Notes: a model not told the origin generated them from the letters alone. DNA of 64,000 bases from Trichobilharzia regenti (GCA_944472135.2 OX235270.1:79307168-79371167), one strand, 5' to 3'; shown: positions 36,201 to 45,408, counted from the first letter of the stretch. Translations and numbers: made by a program.

Positions 36201-37859
36201 TGAAAAGACTAGAACACTTATAAATCAAGAATACTCTTTAGAAGTTGTCTACAATTCGAAAAACGGTAATGTGGTAAATCTCAAACAAATTTGAGATTAA
36301 ATTTTATATAACAGTTACCAATGAATTTCCACTGCCAACAAGCTACACACTGTCATACTGGTTAATGGGAATTAATTAGTTCAATGGAATTATTTATTTG
36401 ACTGAAGTATCTATTCAACGTTTTTTTATTCCTTTACGTTCCCAGTGAAACACAGGGCTCTAAGCTAGAGGCTTGAAGTTTTGGCAGCAGTGGTGTTTAT
36501 TTTTACTGGATGGGGTTGTTAGTCTTATGCCCAGCCTTCCCTGTCTACCAGTCTTATCACTGGGTTAGCGAGGTAAAGAAAGAGTGGATCGAACGGGGAT
36601 CGAGCCCTAGATCATATGTATAGTCGGCGAGCATTCTACCGTTGTGCCACCGACGCACATCCATTCAGCGTAGATGGTGTAAATGATTTCTGTCCTGTGA
36701 AATAACTGAGATATGTTGTACACCATTTTCTCTTCCTTCTTCACTTTACTCTTATCCTGTTACTTTTTCCCCCCATATATCTTGTTTCTTTCTCTAAGAT
36801 ATACCTATTGAATATCACCTCTTATTACCTATCTGAATATATCTCACTATACTGCTTAAATATATTTTTATAAGTAGAGGTCACAACAGTAATATCGTAG
36901 TGTTAAATGAATTTGTACATAAAACACAATATAATTAATAATATGATGGTAGTTACTGAAAATCATTTTGACTTGAAACTAAGTTGTTGGTTTGTTAGAA
37001 TTCATCAGTGAGCTATATTTACAGCCTTACAGGTTATGTGATGATAATGGATCTTTTAGGCTGGTCACTGAGTTGACAACCTTCTCTGTCGATGATACCC
37101 AAACTAGGGTGAAACAGCAGCTGTCCAGTACTTCCTGGTTTTCAATGGTTCTCTAACTGATATCAATCCGTGATCAACTCGTAAAAACCTTCTCTGTAGA
37201 AATTAATTTACTTGAAAAGCAAAACAAAATTGATTGTTTTCTCTAGATGAAAGAAAAATTTTACATGTTACAAGACTTAGTTGAGTTTGTATTTTATCTG
37301 AGAGAAGAATATTCTTCACTAACTAAATGTCGCAATCCCTTATAGAGGCTTGTTTTACTGTTGTTGTTTTTTAACTGAATGACCTCCATTTTTCCTTTAT
37401 TTAACTAGAAAATATAACAGTACACAAATTTGACACTATACATAAAGTAGTATGCATTCCAGCATAGTGTGCTCTTTTAATCAAATTTTTCATGTAAATT
37501 ATGATGTAAATATACGTTTATCTGTCTTTTCCGAATTCTTTGTGATAAATAGCGAAACAACTCGTACTCCAGATGGAGCTATTGAGAAATCCGGTGAATT
37601 AGTTAGTCTACCCTCAATTTTGAATTCATCCACACACAGGTCATCTAAACAGCTGAACAAACTCCAGCATTCTTTTCCATTCAATAATAATAGTAACAAT
37701 AATAATAATAATAAACGAACACTTTTACCATCTAATTCCAACGAATCACTTATTGGCATAAATGGAAATAGAAACTGTCACAATTGTAGCCGTTATAACT
37801 CAGCACAACGATTTCGACAGATGATACTGAAAGCACGTCAAGAAAGTGGAAACTGTTAA
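21103..37859 (+). CDS. Gene B: unrecognised protein built from small, widely spaced exons
   Basis: Well-supported exons are 22853-22982, 23021-23064, 28412-28448, 34195-34629 and 37553-37859 (TAA 37857-37859); two more upstream (21103-21286, 21479-21501) are tentative. All junctions use GT-AG and the codon phases agree at every step (1, 2, 1, 2, 2, stop). Introns range from 38 bp (22983-23020) to over 5 kb and are filled with Penelope-like elements, SINEs and the 1 kb repeat. The protein is hydrophilic: a short acidic helix-like piece (DELELENSIKSIR), a Ser/Thr/Lys-rich middle, an Asn tract encoded by AAT/AAC codons, and a conserved-looking end (CHNCSRYNSAQRFRQM). I recognise no domain and assign no function. 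The 5' end is uncertain; a frame at 22690-22802 looks coding but does not fit the phase. Confidence 0.7.
22853..22982 (+). CDS. Gene B exon
   Basis: Acceptor TTATTTTAG, donor GTAAGT. The peptide runs LVTENTSTTNSLSFAKLHP to LYLDNANK. It is followed by a 38-bp intron. Confidence 0.7.
23021..23064 (+). CDS. Gene B 44-bp micro-exon
   Basis: Acceptor TTGTTTTAG, donor GTAAGC. Encodes SKQKPHNKAFRQSK. The phase fits both neighbours. Confidence 0.7.
23391..23728 (-). pseudogene. RTE-like reverse transcriptase fragment (inverted copy of 9791-10130)
   Basis: The reverse complement matches 9791-10130 almost exactly, including the altered VND catalytic motif. The two therefore share a recent dead ancestor or arose by segmental copying. 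It lies in a gene B intron. Confidence 0.8.
23897..24103 (-). repeat. tRNA-related SINE, family 2, copy 1
   Basis: On the minus strand the head reads GTGCGTCAGTGGCACAGCGG and continues to GGGGTTCGATCCC, an A-box-like and a B-box-like pol III motif about 50 bp apart. The body ends near CAGTGGGAACGTGAAGG. It shares its whole length with 36430-36662. Confidence 0.75.
24170..25150 (-). pseudogene. Penelope-like element fragment
   Basis: The minus strand carries the region after the reverse transcriptase (LLSKNGYPEKFIDKN near 24810-24770) and part of the GIY-YIG-like C-terminus (CIYQFNCSC, then GRT near 24480, then EHHPG and SIRSAILSHLVDTEHKIDV near 24450-24360). Stops and frameshifts interrupt it. 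A second, longer copy of the same family lies at 26830-28270. It lies in the gene B intron. Confidence 0.7.
25151..26207. other. Gene B intron sequence, nothing recognised
   Basis: A short frame at 25610-25804 (+) has no features of a gene. Confidence 0.4.
26220..26666. mobile_element. Inverted-dimer SINE (family 1) with 12-bp direct repeats
   Basis: Two tRNA-related SINE copies lie head to head: the left one in minus orientation (26248-26449), the right one in plus orientation (26468-26669), with an 18-bp spacer. The arms are nearly perfect reverse complements over about 200 bp. The right copy shows a tRNA-like head (GGGTCCCATTGGCTTAATGG at 26489, B-box GGGTTCGAATCCC near 26541-26553). AATACAAGAATT flanks the whole unit at 26208-26219 and 26667-26678, so the dimer seems to have inserted as one piece. 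Such a perfect palindrome could form a hairpin or cruciform. Confidence 0.85.
26830..28270 (-). pseudogene. Penelope-like element, reverse transcriptase and C-terminus
   Basis: Reading down the minus strand: SRLYGLPKVNK (about 28000), FYTESLFTSVPL (about 27770), GITMGSPLG (about 27600), RYADGVFII (about 27490), IKFTLEMENESNIPFLDVEL (about 27400). This is the Penelope-like reverse transcriptase motif order. The catalytic motif reads YADG, so the second Asp is lost. A frameshift near 27925 and a TAG near 27720 also break it. Further on, EHYPGWLRKGNSGTIRSAI (about 27050) matches the GIY-YIG-side region of the copy at 24170-25150. It is a dead element in a gene B intron. Confidence 0.85.
28412..28448 (+). 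CDS. Gene B 37-bp micro-exon
   Basis: Acceptor CTTCATTGTAG, donor AAG/GTAATT. With the G left from the previous exon it encodes DELELENSIKSI, and it leaves AG for the next exon. Confidence 0.65.
28730..28985 (+). repeat. Repeat-derived open frame, unclassified
   Basis: An 81-codon frame (contains GSTAESCSPGSAPDLRIPKP) of higher GC than its surroundings. Its composition suggests the 5' or linker part of a non-LTR element rather than a gene. It lies in a gene B intron. Confidence 0.4.
29850..29993 (-). repeat. tRNA-related SINE, family 2, copy 2 (partial)
   Basis: On the minus strand it starts TGCGTCGGTGGCACAGTGG and carries a degenerate B-box (GGTTCAATCCCC). The end differs from the other two copies after about 70 bp. 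Confidence 0.6.
31153..32113 (-). repeat. Right arm of the ~1 kb inverted repeat
   Basis: The near-identical reverse complement of 10141-11097. It lies in the gene B intron between 28448 and 34195. Confidence 0.85.
32114..34194. other. Gene B intron, no recognised feature
   Basis: AT-rich, no long open frame. Small pieces may be old repeats. Confidence 0.4.
34195..34629 (+). CDS. Gene B large internal exon
   Basis: The acceptor chosen is GAACTTCAG at 34194, because the stronger-looking GTTATTCAG at 34171 would give an in-frame TGA with the incoming phase. The donor is AAA/GTATGT. The peptide is acidic, then Ser/Pro/Lys-rich (SISDYKDEEEVIHP, later KQKIRSEKERDS). Confidence 0.7.
35015..35130 (-). 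repeat. Old fragment of SINE family 1
   Basis: Degenerate match to the family 1 body and tail in minus orientation (GAATCATTGAAAACCAG, then GGAATTAAACCCAAGATCTCC where the B-box region would be). Confidence 0.5.
35725..36135 (-). repeat. RTE-like non-LTR 3' end (minus)
   Basis: The minus strand ends in CCTATGTTTCACTCG..., a (TAA)-type tail at 35730-35745 and the same 3' block found at 46230-46275, 50300-50335 and 63815-63865. It is a diverged, truncated copy in the last gene B intron. Confidence 0.6.
36430..36662 (-). repeat. tRNA-related SINE, family 2, copy 3
   Basis: Full-length relative to the copy at 23897. Flanks CTATTCAACGT (36411-36421) and CCATTCAGCGT (36661-36671) may be an 11-bp target duplication with two mismatches. 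Confidence 0.7.
37090..37185 (+). repeat. 5'-truncated SINE family 1 copy with exact 12-bp target duplication
   Basis: Carries only the tail part (CAGCTGTCCAGTACTTCCTGG to TGATCAACTCGTAAA). AACCTTCTCTGT is present at both edges (37078-37089 and 37186-37197). Confidence 0.85.
37553..37859 (+). CDS. Gene B terminal exon
   Basis: Acceptor GATAAATAG after a pyrimidine-rich stretch. The phase fits the AA left by the previous exon. The exon contains an Asn tract (AATAATAATAG-type codons, 37681-37713), then NCHNCSRYNSAQRFRQ and TAA. AATAAA at 37952-37957 is the likely poly(A) signal. Confidence 0.7.
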
Positions 37860-38266
37860 AGAATATGACATCAGTGTTAAATAACTCAGTATTTTATTTA
37901 ATCACTAAGGAAGAATTTCAAGAGACAACAGGTTCAATGTTCACTCTTCATAATAAAACTGTTGTTACTTGAAATTTTATCTAAAATCTCTCCTGGAACA
38001 TAATTGAAACACTTTTAAAGTAAAAGTGTATTTGTAAATATTTTTCATTAAATGATATGGACCAGTTTTATAGTTTTGATATATTTATTTAACATTATTC
38101 TTGACGTCACAGGAAGTTCAAATTGGCCCTAGAAATGTTCTATAAGCTTTATACTACTTATAAGTAGGCAAAAGGCGACTGGTGGTTATTTTGTTTTCAA
38201 ATGTTGGTTATTTTTTTATGAATCTGTGGTATGAAAATCAGATTCTTAAGAAATCTTATATTGCAG

Positions 38267-38484
38267 ATAGTTCACATTTGATAAAGGTTCCTTCTCCTAC
38301 CACTAAAATCACGTTCTGTTTGCCCGACAAATATAAAAGTAGATTCAAGAAAAAACTTTTAATAATAGAAAATTCTATTGGATCCTTTTGTACACAACAG
38401 TTATCCTTCCTGCATAAAAATTCTCCCACCTTCCACTTTTGGTTAAACATCATTCCGAAGAAGTATTCATATACATTTAACTGA
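38267..38484 (+). other. Exon-like open stretch, orphan
   Basis: Begins after TATATTGCAG and is open to a TGA at 38482. The peptide (SSHLIKVPSPTTKITFCLPD...) is richer in basic residues than random AT-rich DNA. It would need an incoming phase of 1. No upstream partner was identified, and it may be a remnant. Confidence 0.25.
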
Positions 38485-39495
38485 AAAGATTCTGTTTGAA
38501 AAGTGCTATTATTCACCTTCATAAAAAATATGCTAGACGAAATCTTACTTCAAACTTAAGCCTAAGCGATTAATATTTCTTAGACGGCTTATACATTCAG
38601 CACAATGTTAGCTATTCTCAGTACCTAAGTAGAATATAATAGCAGTTGAATCGCTGGTTTTAAAATAAAATTTCAGGTTTTTCATTGTTGATAAGCCTGG
38701 AATATTTTAGAACCATTCTCTAAATAGAAATAGAAACATGTCAATAACCCAAAAGCAAATCTAATACAACTCTAGGCATATAACCATTTTCTAGTTAAAT
38801 GGGAATTCAGAAAATGTAAATTAATTCCAAGACGTCACATATGTCTGTATATAACGACATGGTTCTTACATACGGAATTAGGATATTGAGTAGTAGTTCT
38901 GAGGTGCTGAGAAAACCTAAAGGCACTGATCACCGCTGATAGCTGCATGTGTATTGGTTATGCTAAGAAGGTTTCTTTACTACTGATAATGAAAAATGTC
39001 CCAAAAATAGTTGGCAGTTTTGCAATACTCTCACATTTAAAAGGAGATTATTCCACCATCCTTATTATTAACAAAATCAGTGCCAAAAGAAATTTTCCAA
39101 ATAAACTGCAAGTCTGTGATTCAGAAAAATTCTTCCTGCTCCAAGACCAATGCAAGATGTTCTGTTTTTCTTGAATGACTACTTGATTCGTAGTATTGAA
39201 TCTATTTCTTTTCATGTATTTATTACTGATCGGTGCCGACTTCTGACTTGTAGTTGACGAATGTCATAGTTTTATAAATTTTAAAAATATAAGTAGGTAA
39301 ACGCAACTTGATTTGAAATCTTGGGCCGTTGTAATATAGTCCTCCTCATTTACCAAACCAGTAATATTAGCATTTCTTGCCTGCCAGTGAAACTAGTCTG
39401 CACTTTTTTCACTTTAATTATTAATATAAAAGGAACTTTCTTTTCTTGTACCATTAGAACATGATCTTACATATGCTTTGTTATACCTTTTTTAG

Positions 39496-39734
39496 TTGCT
39501 GTTAAAACTGCAGATAATTCAGATACTGCGAAGAATTTAGGTTTATATGTATTAGAATTACTAGAGTTCTTCTTTCGAATGATATTCCATTCAGTAGAGA
39601 GCAGAAGTCTTATTCTATGGCTTAGCAACTTACTACCTTCGAAACCAGGAACTAGGTCTCGTGTTAGAAAAACTAGTCTACAAAATGCATATAAAATTTT
39701 TAAGGAATTTATGTTCGACAACACCACTAAGTGA
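39496..39734 (+). CDS. Candidate terminal exon of an unidentified gene
   Basis: Acceptor ACCTTTTTTAG, then 78 codons to TGA (39732-39734). The frame (AVKTADNSDTAKNLGLYVLE, later NAYKIFKEFMFDNTTK) reads like a folded, helix-rich protein and lacks any Met near its start, consistent with an internal or terminal exon. The incoming phase would be 1, the same as for 38267. The minus strand is also open here for 86 codons, which weakens the call. Confidence 0.35.
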
Positions 39735-40276
39735 TTTAGACAAGACTGATGATAAAAATGAATCGATACCTTAATGGTTACTGGTATGTTGATCTATACT
39801 TGAAGTTCATGTTTTAATGTGGTGACGGGCATAATTAAGAGGTTGGTGTTATATGCTCCATTTTATTTCCATGCATCATAATTAAGACTCTAAAACCTCA
39901 ATATCTTCGGTCTCGAAGTGATGTTAGTTGAACTAGAATGTTATCGTAGACATCTATTAAAGAGAATTTCGTGAAACTTAGTTTGGAAAGTGAATGGTGA
40001 TTGATAAAATGCGTTAAAAGTACTTCTCATAAAACTGGGAGGATAAATTTACATGGGAAGCATCCGGCATTTCCGACGTGTATATGTTGTATGATCAGTA
40101 GACCTACCGAGCATCAAGTAACACTATATCAACCAATAAAACTGTTTTCTAAACTTCAAGTAAACCTTGGCAGGAATTCAACTACGAGTAGATAACATAA
40201 GATAATCCAGATTCTTAATAAAGGTTTACGTTGTACAATACGTAAAATACTCTCGTGATATTATGTATTCTCCTCT

Positions 40277-40402
40277 TTTTCTATAGTTTGGTTTGTAAGG
40301 GTTAGTTATGTTTTTACGAGTTGATCACGGAGCTTGCCTTGTAACCGGAAGGTCCTAAGTTCGAATCCCAGGGGGTGAGTACTGCTGATAATTCCCAAAC
40401 TA
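40277..40402 (+). repeat. SINE family 1 copy with a snap-back 5' end
   Basis: The first about 54 bp (from TTTTCTATAGTTTGG to GATCACGG) are the reverse complement of the SINE tail. They are joined directly to the SINE body at AGCTTGCCTTGTAACC. The copy is cut off at ATTCCCAAAC. GTATTCTCCTCT flanks it at 40265-40276 and 40403-40414. Confidence 0.8.
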
Positions 40403-40901
40403 GTATTCTCCTCTGTTTTCGACCAGATTACTTGTTCATATTATGATTTTTACAGATTTCCTGACGATTACACTAGAATTTCTGTCGAAACTGAGATGAA
40501 ATTTCAATTTCGTTTTGATTCAAACTGACATTATTCACATTTTAGTCTTACTACAATAATCAAGATATTAGGCAACTGATTTATAAATAAGAAATATATC
40601 ATTTTGATTTTATTCGTAACAAATGTTAAAGTCAGTTTTATTAGTATACTCAGATTTATAGCAAAAACATTTTTCATCGTAAATTCATTACCTATCATGT
40701 CAAATTAGTATATCGATCTGTGGGGATTAGATTAACGCCAGTGTAGGTTTCATCACACGATAATGTTGGACAGAAAACCATTGAAAGTTAATATTCAACG
40801 GGCAGTTCTAACTACCTAGTATGAGATTTTTCACTAGTCCACACCAGAACTCCGTGATGTATCGAGTGAACCATCTAGTCACCTAGTAGTTACCATTCTG
40901 T

Positions 40902-40908
40902 TATAAAA
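40902..40908 (+). promoter_or_regulatory. TATA-box candidate for gene C
   Basis: TATAAAA, 56 bp before the ATG at 40964, with a pyrimidine-rich TCTTCCTCCTCAGCAC stretch 10-25 bp downstream that could hold the transcription start. Confidence 0.4.
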
Positions 40909-40963
40909 ATATCTTCCTCCTCAGCACATAGTTTGATGTTTAAAATCTGTTGAATAAAGAACG

Positions 40964-43900
40964 ATGTCTCAAGCGAACGAAGGAAGTATCAGCCAATCTA
41001 ACAATGTAAGTAACTTCCTGATTTCGGTAATAACCCACAGACAAGGTTCGTCTAAATGACTAAGGAAAATTAAATTCTAGGTAATCTGTAACTGGTAGAG
41101 AATAAAGATTACATCAAGATAATCCAATGTGAACTGATAGCCTTTAGCTAAGTCAGGATGAATCTTAAAAAATATTTATTTGTCGAGAAAATAATAATAA
41201 TCTACCTTATTCAAAAACAGTACTTATAATACAGAATGGAATTCTCAGCATTTGTCACAATATTGCGTCTGATTTACTCCAAATATATATAAAATTAAAA
41301 ATTAAAACAAAACTAACCAGAGAAATTTCTCCATACTTACGATACAAAGTCAAAAATACTAGAAGTACAAAATGAGAATAATAAATATAATAATAACAGT
41401 GAGTTTGTTTCAAAGAGTATTGTCGATTCAGTTTGAAAATTTCAGCACGTTATAGAGTATTGAATCTAATGTTCTGTCGATATAGTATGGTAAGGAGAAA
41501 TACAGAATTAACAGTTATAACACAGCTTAAATGACTTTCACACTTATGAAAAGATAAACAAATAAAAGCAAAAAATGGAGAAGATTATAAATATAAGAAG
41601 TACAACAATAATAAAGCTTGGTGTTATAAGGGCGGAGGAAATGGTTTATTTAATAGTGCAAAGAAGGTTAGTTAATTCATGCTTAACACTATTTTCATCA
41701 CATAAAGTACGTTCCAAACATAGTATAGTGGAATTTTTATACTTAGACGAACGTGCATAAAGTCTTCTAAAAAGACTTCTTGTTTTACCTGAGGAGACAC
41801 GAGGTTGGAGCTGCAGATAAAGTGGATGCTCACAATCTGACAAAATTCCTTTAGCAAATTTGTTACATAAAATCAAGTGCCCATCATCAGTGACGATGTC
41901 AACGATACAACTTGCCCTACTGATAGTCTTCAGAGTTCTACGAAGCACGACATAGTCTTTTTTAAGCAATCCAGGAAAGAATAAGGGTGAACAGTAAAGA
42001 AGAATAGGTCAGATGCACCAGTTGACAAACTTTAAGAGGAAGGGTTGAGTTATGCCTAAATGCCTTAACTTCTTAGTGTGAAAAGTCAGAGGAAATATTC
42101 TTTTAGAAATCGCTAAGACATGGGAAGACCAGGATAAGCCAATAGAAAGAATTAATCCAAGATACTTAACCTCAGACTTGATTTCTATATCACTATCATC
42201 AATTTTGCAACAGTCATAAGAACCAACAGCTTCATTTAACTGTCTTTTACATTGGAGACTCAAATTAACAGTCTGACATTTGGAAGGATTTAGTTTAAGA
42301 CCATCAGACGAAGACTATTTGCAAACTCCTGATAGAAAGCTGTTCATTTTAGTATAGTCTAGCTGGGAGTTAACAGACACTAAAAATAGTTAAAAAGTCC
42401 ACATACTTAACAAAGTTCATTTCATCAGAGTGAGGCAGGTCATGCAAGAAGAAAGAAAACAGAAAAGGAGAAAGGACATTACCTTGAGGGACACCAGCTT
42501 CAGTAAGCAATGAAGTGGACGACTTCCTCTGACATACAGTGTACTGCTTTCTTCATGAGAAGTAAGAATGCAGGCGTTTGACAACCCAACAGTCATTTTG
42601 AGTTTCAGCAAGGGTGTTTAACAAAATATTCCTAAATACTAAGTTGAAAGCAGATGTGTAATCTAGGAAGGTGCAGCGAATAAATTTAGCCCCCTTGTCT
42701 GAACTGAAGACAATGTTAGGATGGAAGACTGCAGCTGCATCTAAAGTACTTCTACTATGTTTATAGGCGAATTGTTTGGGATCGTTAAAGGCTTTAAGTG
42801 AAGGTTGAAGATTAAGTAAGAGTAACTTTTCCATAGTTTTTAGAAAAGGAGAGGTAATAGCAATATATCTAAATTTAAAACATGTTCCAGTAGATGACTT
42901 AGGTACAGGTACAATTTTAATGCGCTTCCAAACGGCTGGCACGACATTTCTGAAAAAAGATTCATTAAATAGGTCCATGAGAGGATAACACAGGATATCT
43001 GCACATTTTTTTTAAGAATAAGGCTAGGCAAAGCATCTCGACCTTGGCTAAACGACACTTTCTTATACTAGGTATACTGCTAACCAATAGAGGCAGTCGG
43101 AGGATAGTTATATTAAAAAGGATTTGATCACACTGTCTCCCAGACTTGAAAAAGAGGCCATTTTTGCACTAGTAGGATAATTCATAGCATAAAAGAATGA
43201 CCTTATGTTTTACTGTTAAAATCAATGGACATTAGTTATATGTGATATTATGAGAGAATTCTATGAAAGAATAAAAGAAAGGGATCAGTCCTACTAAGCA
43301 GTTTATCTTTACTTTTTAAAGACTGGTTGGTCTATTATATACATTGGAAACAATAATTTCACGCACACACTACAAATACACTTACAACATATTTCAGTGC
43401 TTTTTGTGCATGTGTGACATAATCATGATTAAGATCCCACAGAAATATGAAAAAAGAAGAGATAACTCTCACATATCCTGCAACTATATGATCACCTTAG
43501 TTGTTAGTAATTTGCGTTATTCGCACGTTCCATATACACACATATGGTTCACATTTGTTGTTCCAGTTTATCACAAATCAAAATAATAAATATGTTCATA
43601 TTATAAGAAAAAGGAATTTTACCTTTCGGAAATATTTTGTGTGACTGTCGTTTATCTAAAATATGACATATTGTCTCATCGCACCTCACATCCATATGCA
43701 ACCAAAACTGACACGTGTCTTTCTTCATCTTATTACCACAACAAATATTTTGTAGGGGAGAGAAGAGGAGAAACAGCAGAATTTTAAATACATACCATAT
43801 TTTAAGATTATTTGGACACAAATTTTTGAACATGATAGTTTTGAAGATAATAAAGTGATTAGATCCTCCTCGTACAACATACAGATGGAAACAAATGTGT

Positions 43901-45408
43901 TTCACGCTTAAGCTTTCCCAGTTCCCCATAAAGAATTACAGTTTAGCATTGACAGTGGGCGTGATTTCATCGATAAATTACACGAATCAATGAATGCACC
44001 ATTTCGTTTATGATATAAAAGTCATATATTGTACGGTGCACAGTTCAAATAAGACGTTTCTAAGGTGGAACAAATCGAATAAAGTGATGGATATTACTAA
44101 AAGGATTTGCTTAGTTTTTGTTAAACAGTTTACAGTTGAGTCACATATGTCATATCTTTAAAATAAATGATTGTTGGATCACTACTAAAGTATAAATAAG
44201 GCATAACTGATTACTAGCAAGTGGTTTTATGTAACGATTTCATCATGAACTGACATCGGTTAGTGAACCACTGGAAAGCCTGGGAGTACTGGACAGCTGT
44301 TTCGTCCGAGTTTGGGACTCCTTACAGTTCGAACCCGCTGGAGCTTGAACCCGGGACCGTGTGGTTACAAAGCGAGCTCGTATGTCATTAAGCCACTGAG
44401 ACCTGTCCCAGTGGTCCATGAATTCCAACTCCAACCAATTCACGATATGTTTTTATGTAAGTCGAGTGGATGGCTACATCACCAGTGCCTCATTCATAAT
44501 TACTTGGCCTCATTGCTAATTAGTGAGAATGACAAATCAACCGGAATTATACCATTCCATTATTATTGATGAAGCATTCGTCCTAGCTTGTACTAAGGTT
44601 TGGACCCCAAACATATATTAATACAATTAAAACTTAAAATAACTGATTTCAAATTCATTTCTGCCCTGAAACGAAAACGTCTACAAATAGGAATAGTTGG
44701 TTATTTTGCCCCAACTTTAAACGCTTTAAACTATACATGCAACTTTATGGCAGCTTAATTTTCAAACTGTTAGGTTGCAAGGCAAGTAAGTAAGCCATCA
44801 GTTCAGATTTCATTGGTCCACGAATTCATACTTTTGATTCATCTAATATCAAGATATATCCGGGATTGTCTTTAGATTCTTACCAGCTATAAAGTAATTT
44901 AACAGTGGAATCATATGTTAGTTTAAAAACACCATTACTCTATTGCAGTTTTTACACCTTAATGATAGAATAAATTTACTAAACGGATTGTGTCGTCTTT
45001 CCATTTACAACTTAAAGTTATGAAATGTCTTGACTTGTAATAAACCATAGGTCCTTGATATGTCATTTGGGAAGTTTAACATACATCCGTCTTAGAAATT
45101 TTGTAAAAAGAAGAGTATTTTCTTTACTTTACTTGCCTCCAGAAATATTTGTAGAAGTTCTTATATAAAGTAGTTACCATGGGACAGAAATTATCGCTAA
45201 GTGACAGAAATTGAAAAGCATGAGCAGTTGTGCCTTAGCCCATTGGTTAGGTGACATTTTGACCGCTACGAAACCTTGCGATTCTGAACTTAATCCTTCC
45301 CAAAATAGAGAATATGAACAGCTAAGGTGTCTTGAATTAGGGAAAAACAGTCCTCTAAATGACCGAGATTCTTGTCGAAATCCATCATACTCAGAGCGTA
45401 TAAAATAA
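40964..45408 (+). CDS. Gene C: candidate small gene, two exons, unknown function
   Basis: Exon 1 (40964-41005) encodes MSQANEGSISQSNN and ends in a perfect GTAAGT donor, preceded by a TATA-like motif. A phase-0 exon at 45208-45408 (acceptor AGTGACAG) is open for 66 codons to TAA: KLKSMSSCALAHWLGD..., later CLELGKNSPLNDRDSC. AATAAA follows near 45592. Joined they give an 80-residue, hydrophilic, Ser/Asn/Cys-containing product with no signal peptide or known domain. The acceptor has a weak pyrimidine tract, and other exons may lie in the 4.2 kb intron, which also holds a CR1-like fragment and candidate gene E on the other strand. The link between the two exons is inference. Confidence 0.4.
41640..43160 (-). 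pseudogene. CR1-like non-LTR reverse transcriptase fragment
   Basis: Minus-strand pieces in order: VPAVWKRIKIVPVPKSS and ITSPFLKTMEKLLLLNLQP (43000-42800), QFAYKHSRSTLDA (about 42760), FLDYTSAFN (about 42650), KSEVKYLGLILS (about 42170), then the C-terminal tail to about 41650 (NSTILCLERTLCDENSVKHEL). The order is that of CR1/jockey-type reverse transcriptases. Frameshifts near 43010, 42560 and 42000 show it is dead, and the stretch between 42550 and 42280, where the catalytic YADD box should lie, does not show it clearly. Confidence 0.8.
43222..43929 (-). CDS. Gene E: candidate three-exon gene on the minus strand
   Basis: Exon 1 (43929-43623) opens with MGNWESLSVKHICFHLY and ends in KIFPK, donor AAAG/GTAAAA, phase 1. 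It contains a hydrophobic run (VFKILLFLLFSPL) that could be a membrane segment; alternatively, coding may start at an internal Met (MKKDTCQFWLHMDV). Exon 2 (43477-43386), acceptor AGTTGCAG, donor GTAAGT, gives YVRVISSFFIFLWDLNHDYV..., phase 0. Exon 3 (43260-43222), acceptor TTCTTTCATAG, encodes NSLIISHITNVH and TGA. All phases agree and the splice sites are strong. The product (about 145 residues) is unrecognised and could be repeat-derived. It lies just upstream of the CR1-like fragment. Confidence 0.35.
44235..44448 (-). repeat. SINE family 1, single copy (minus)
   Basis: Body in minus orientation with the tRNA-like head at its right end (AGGTCTCAGTGGCTTAATG on the minus strand). Flanks GGTTTTATGTAA (44223-44234) and GTTTTTATGTAA (44449-44460) make a 12-bp target duplication with one mismatch. 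Confidence 0.8.
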
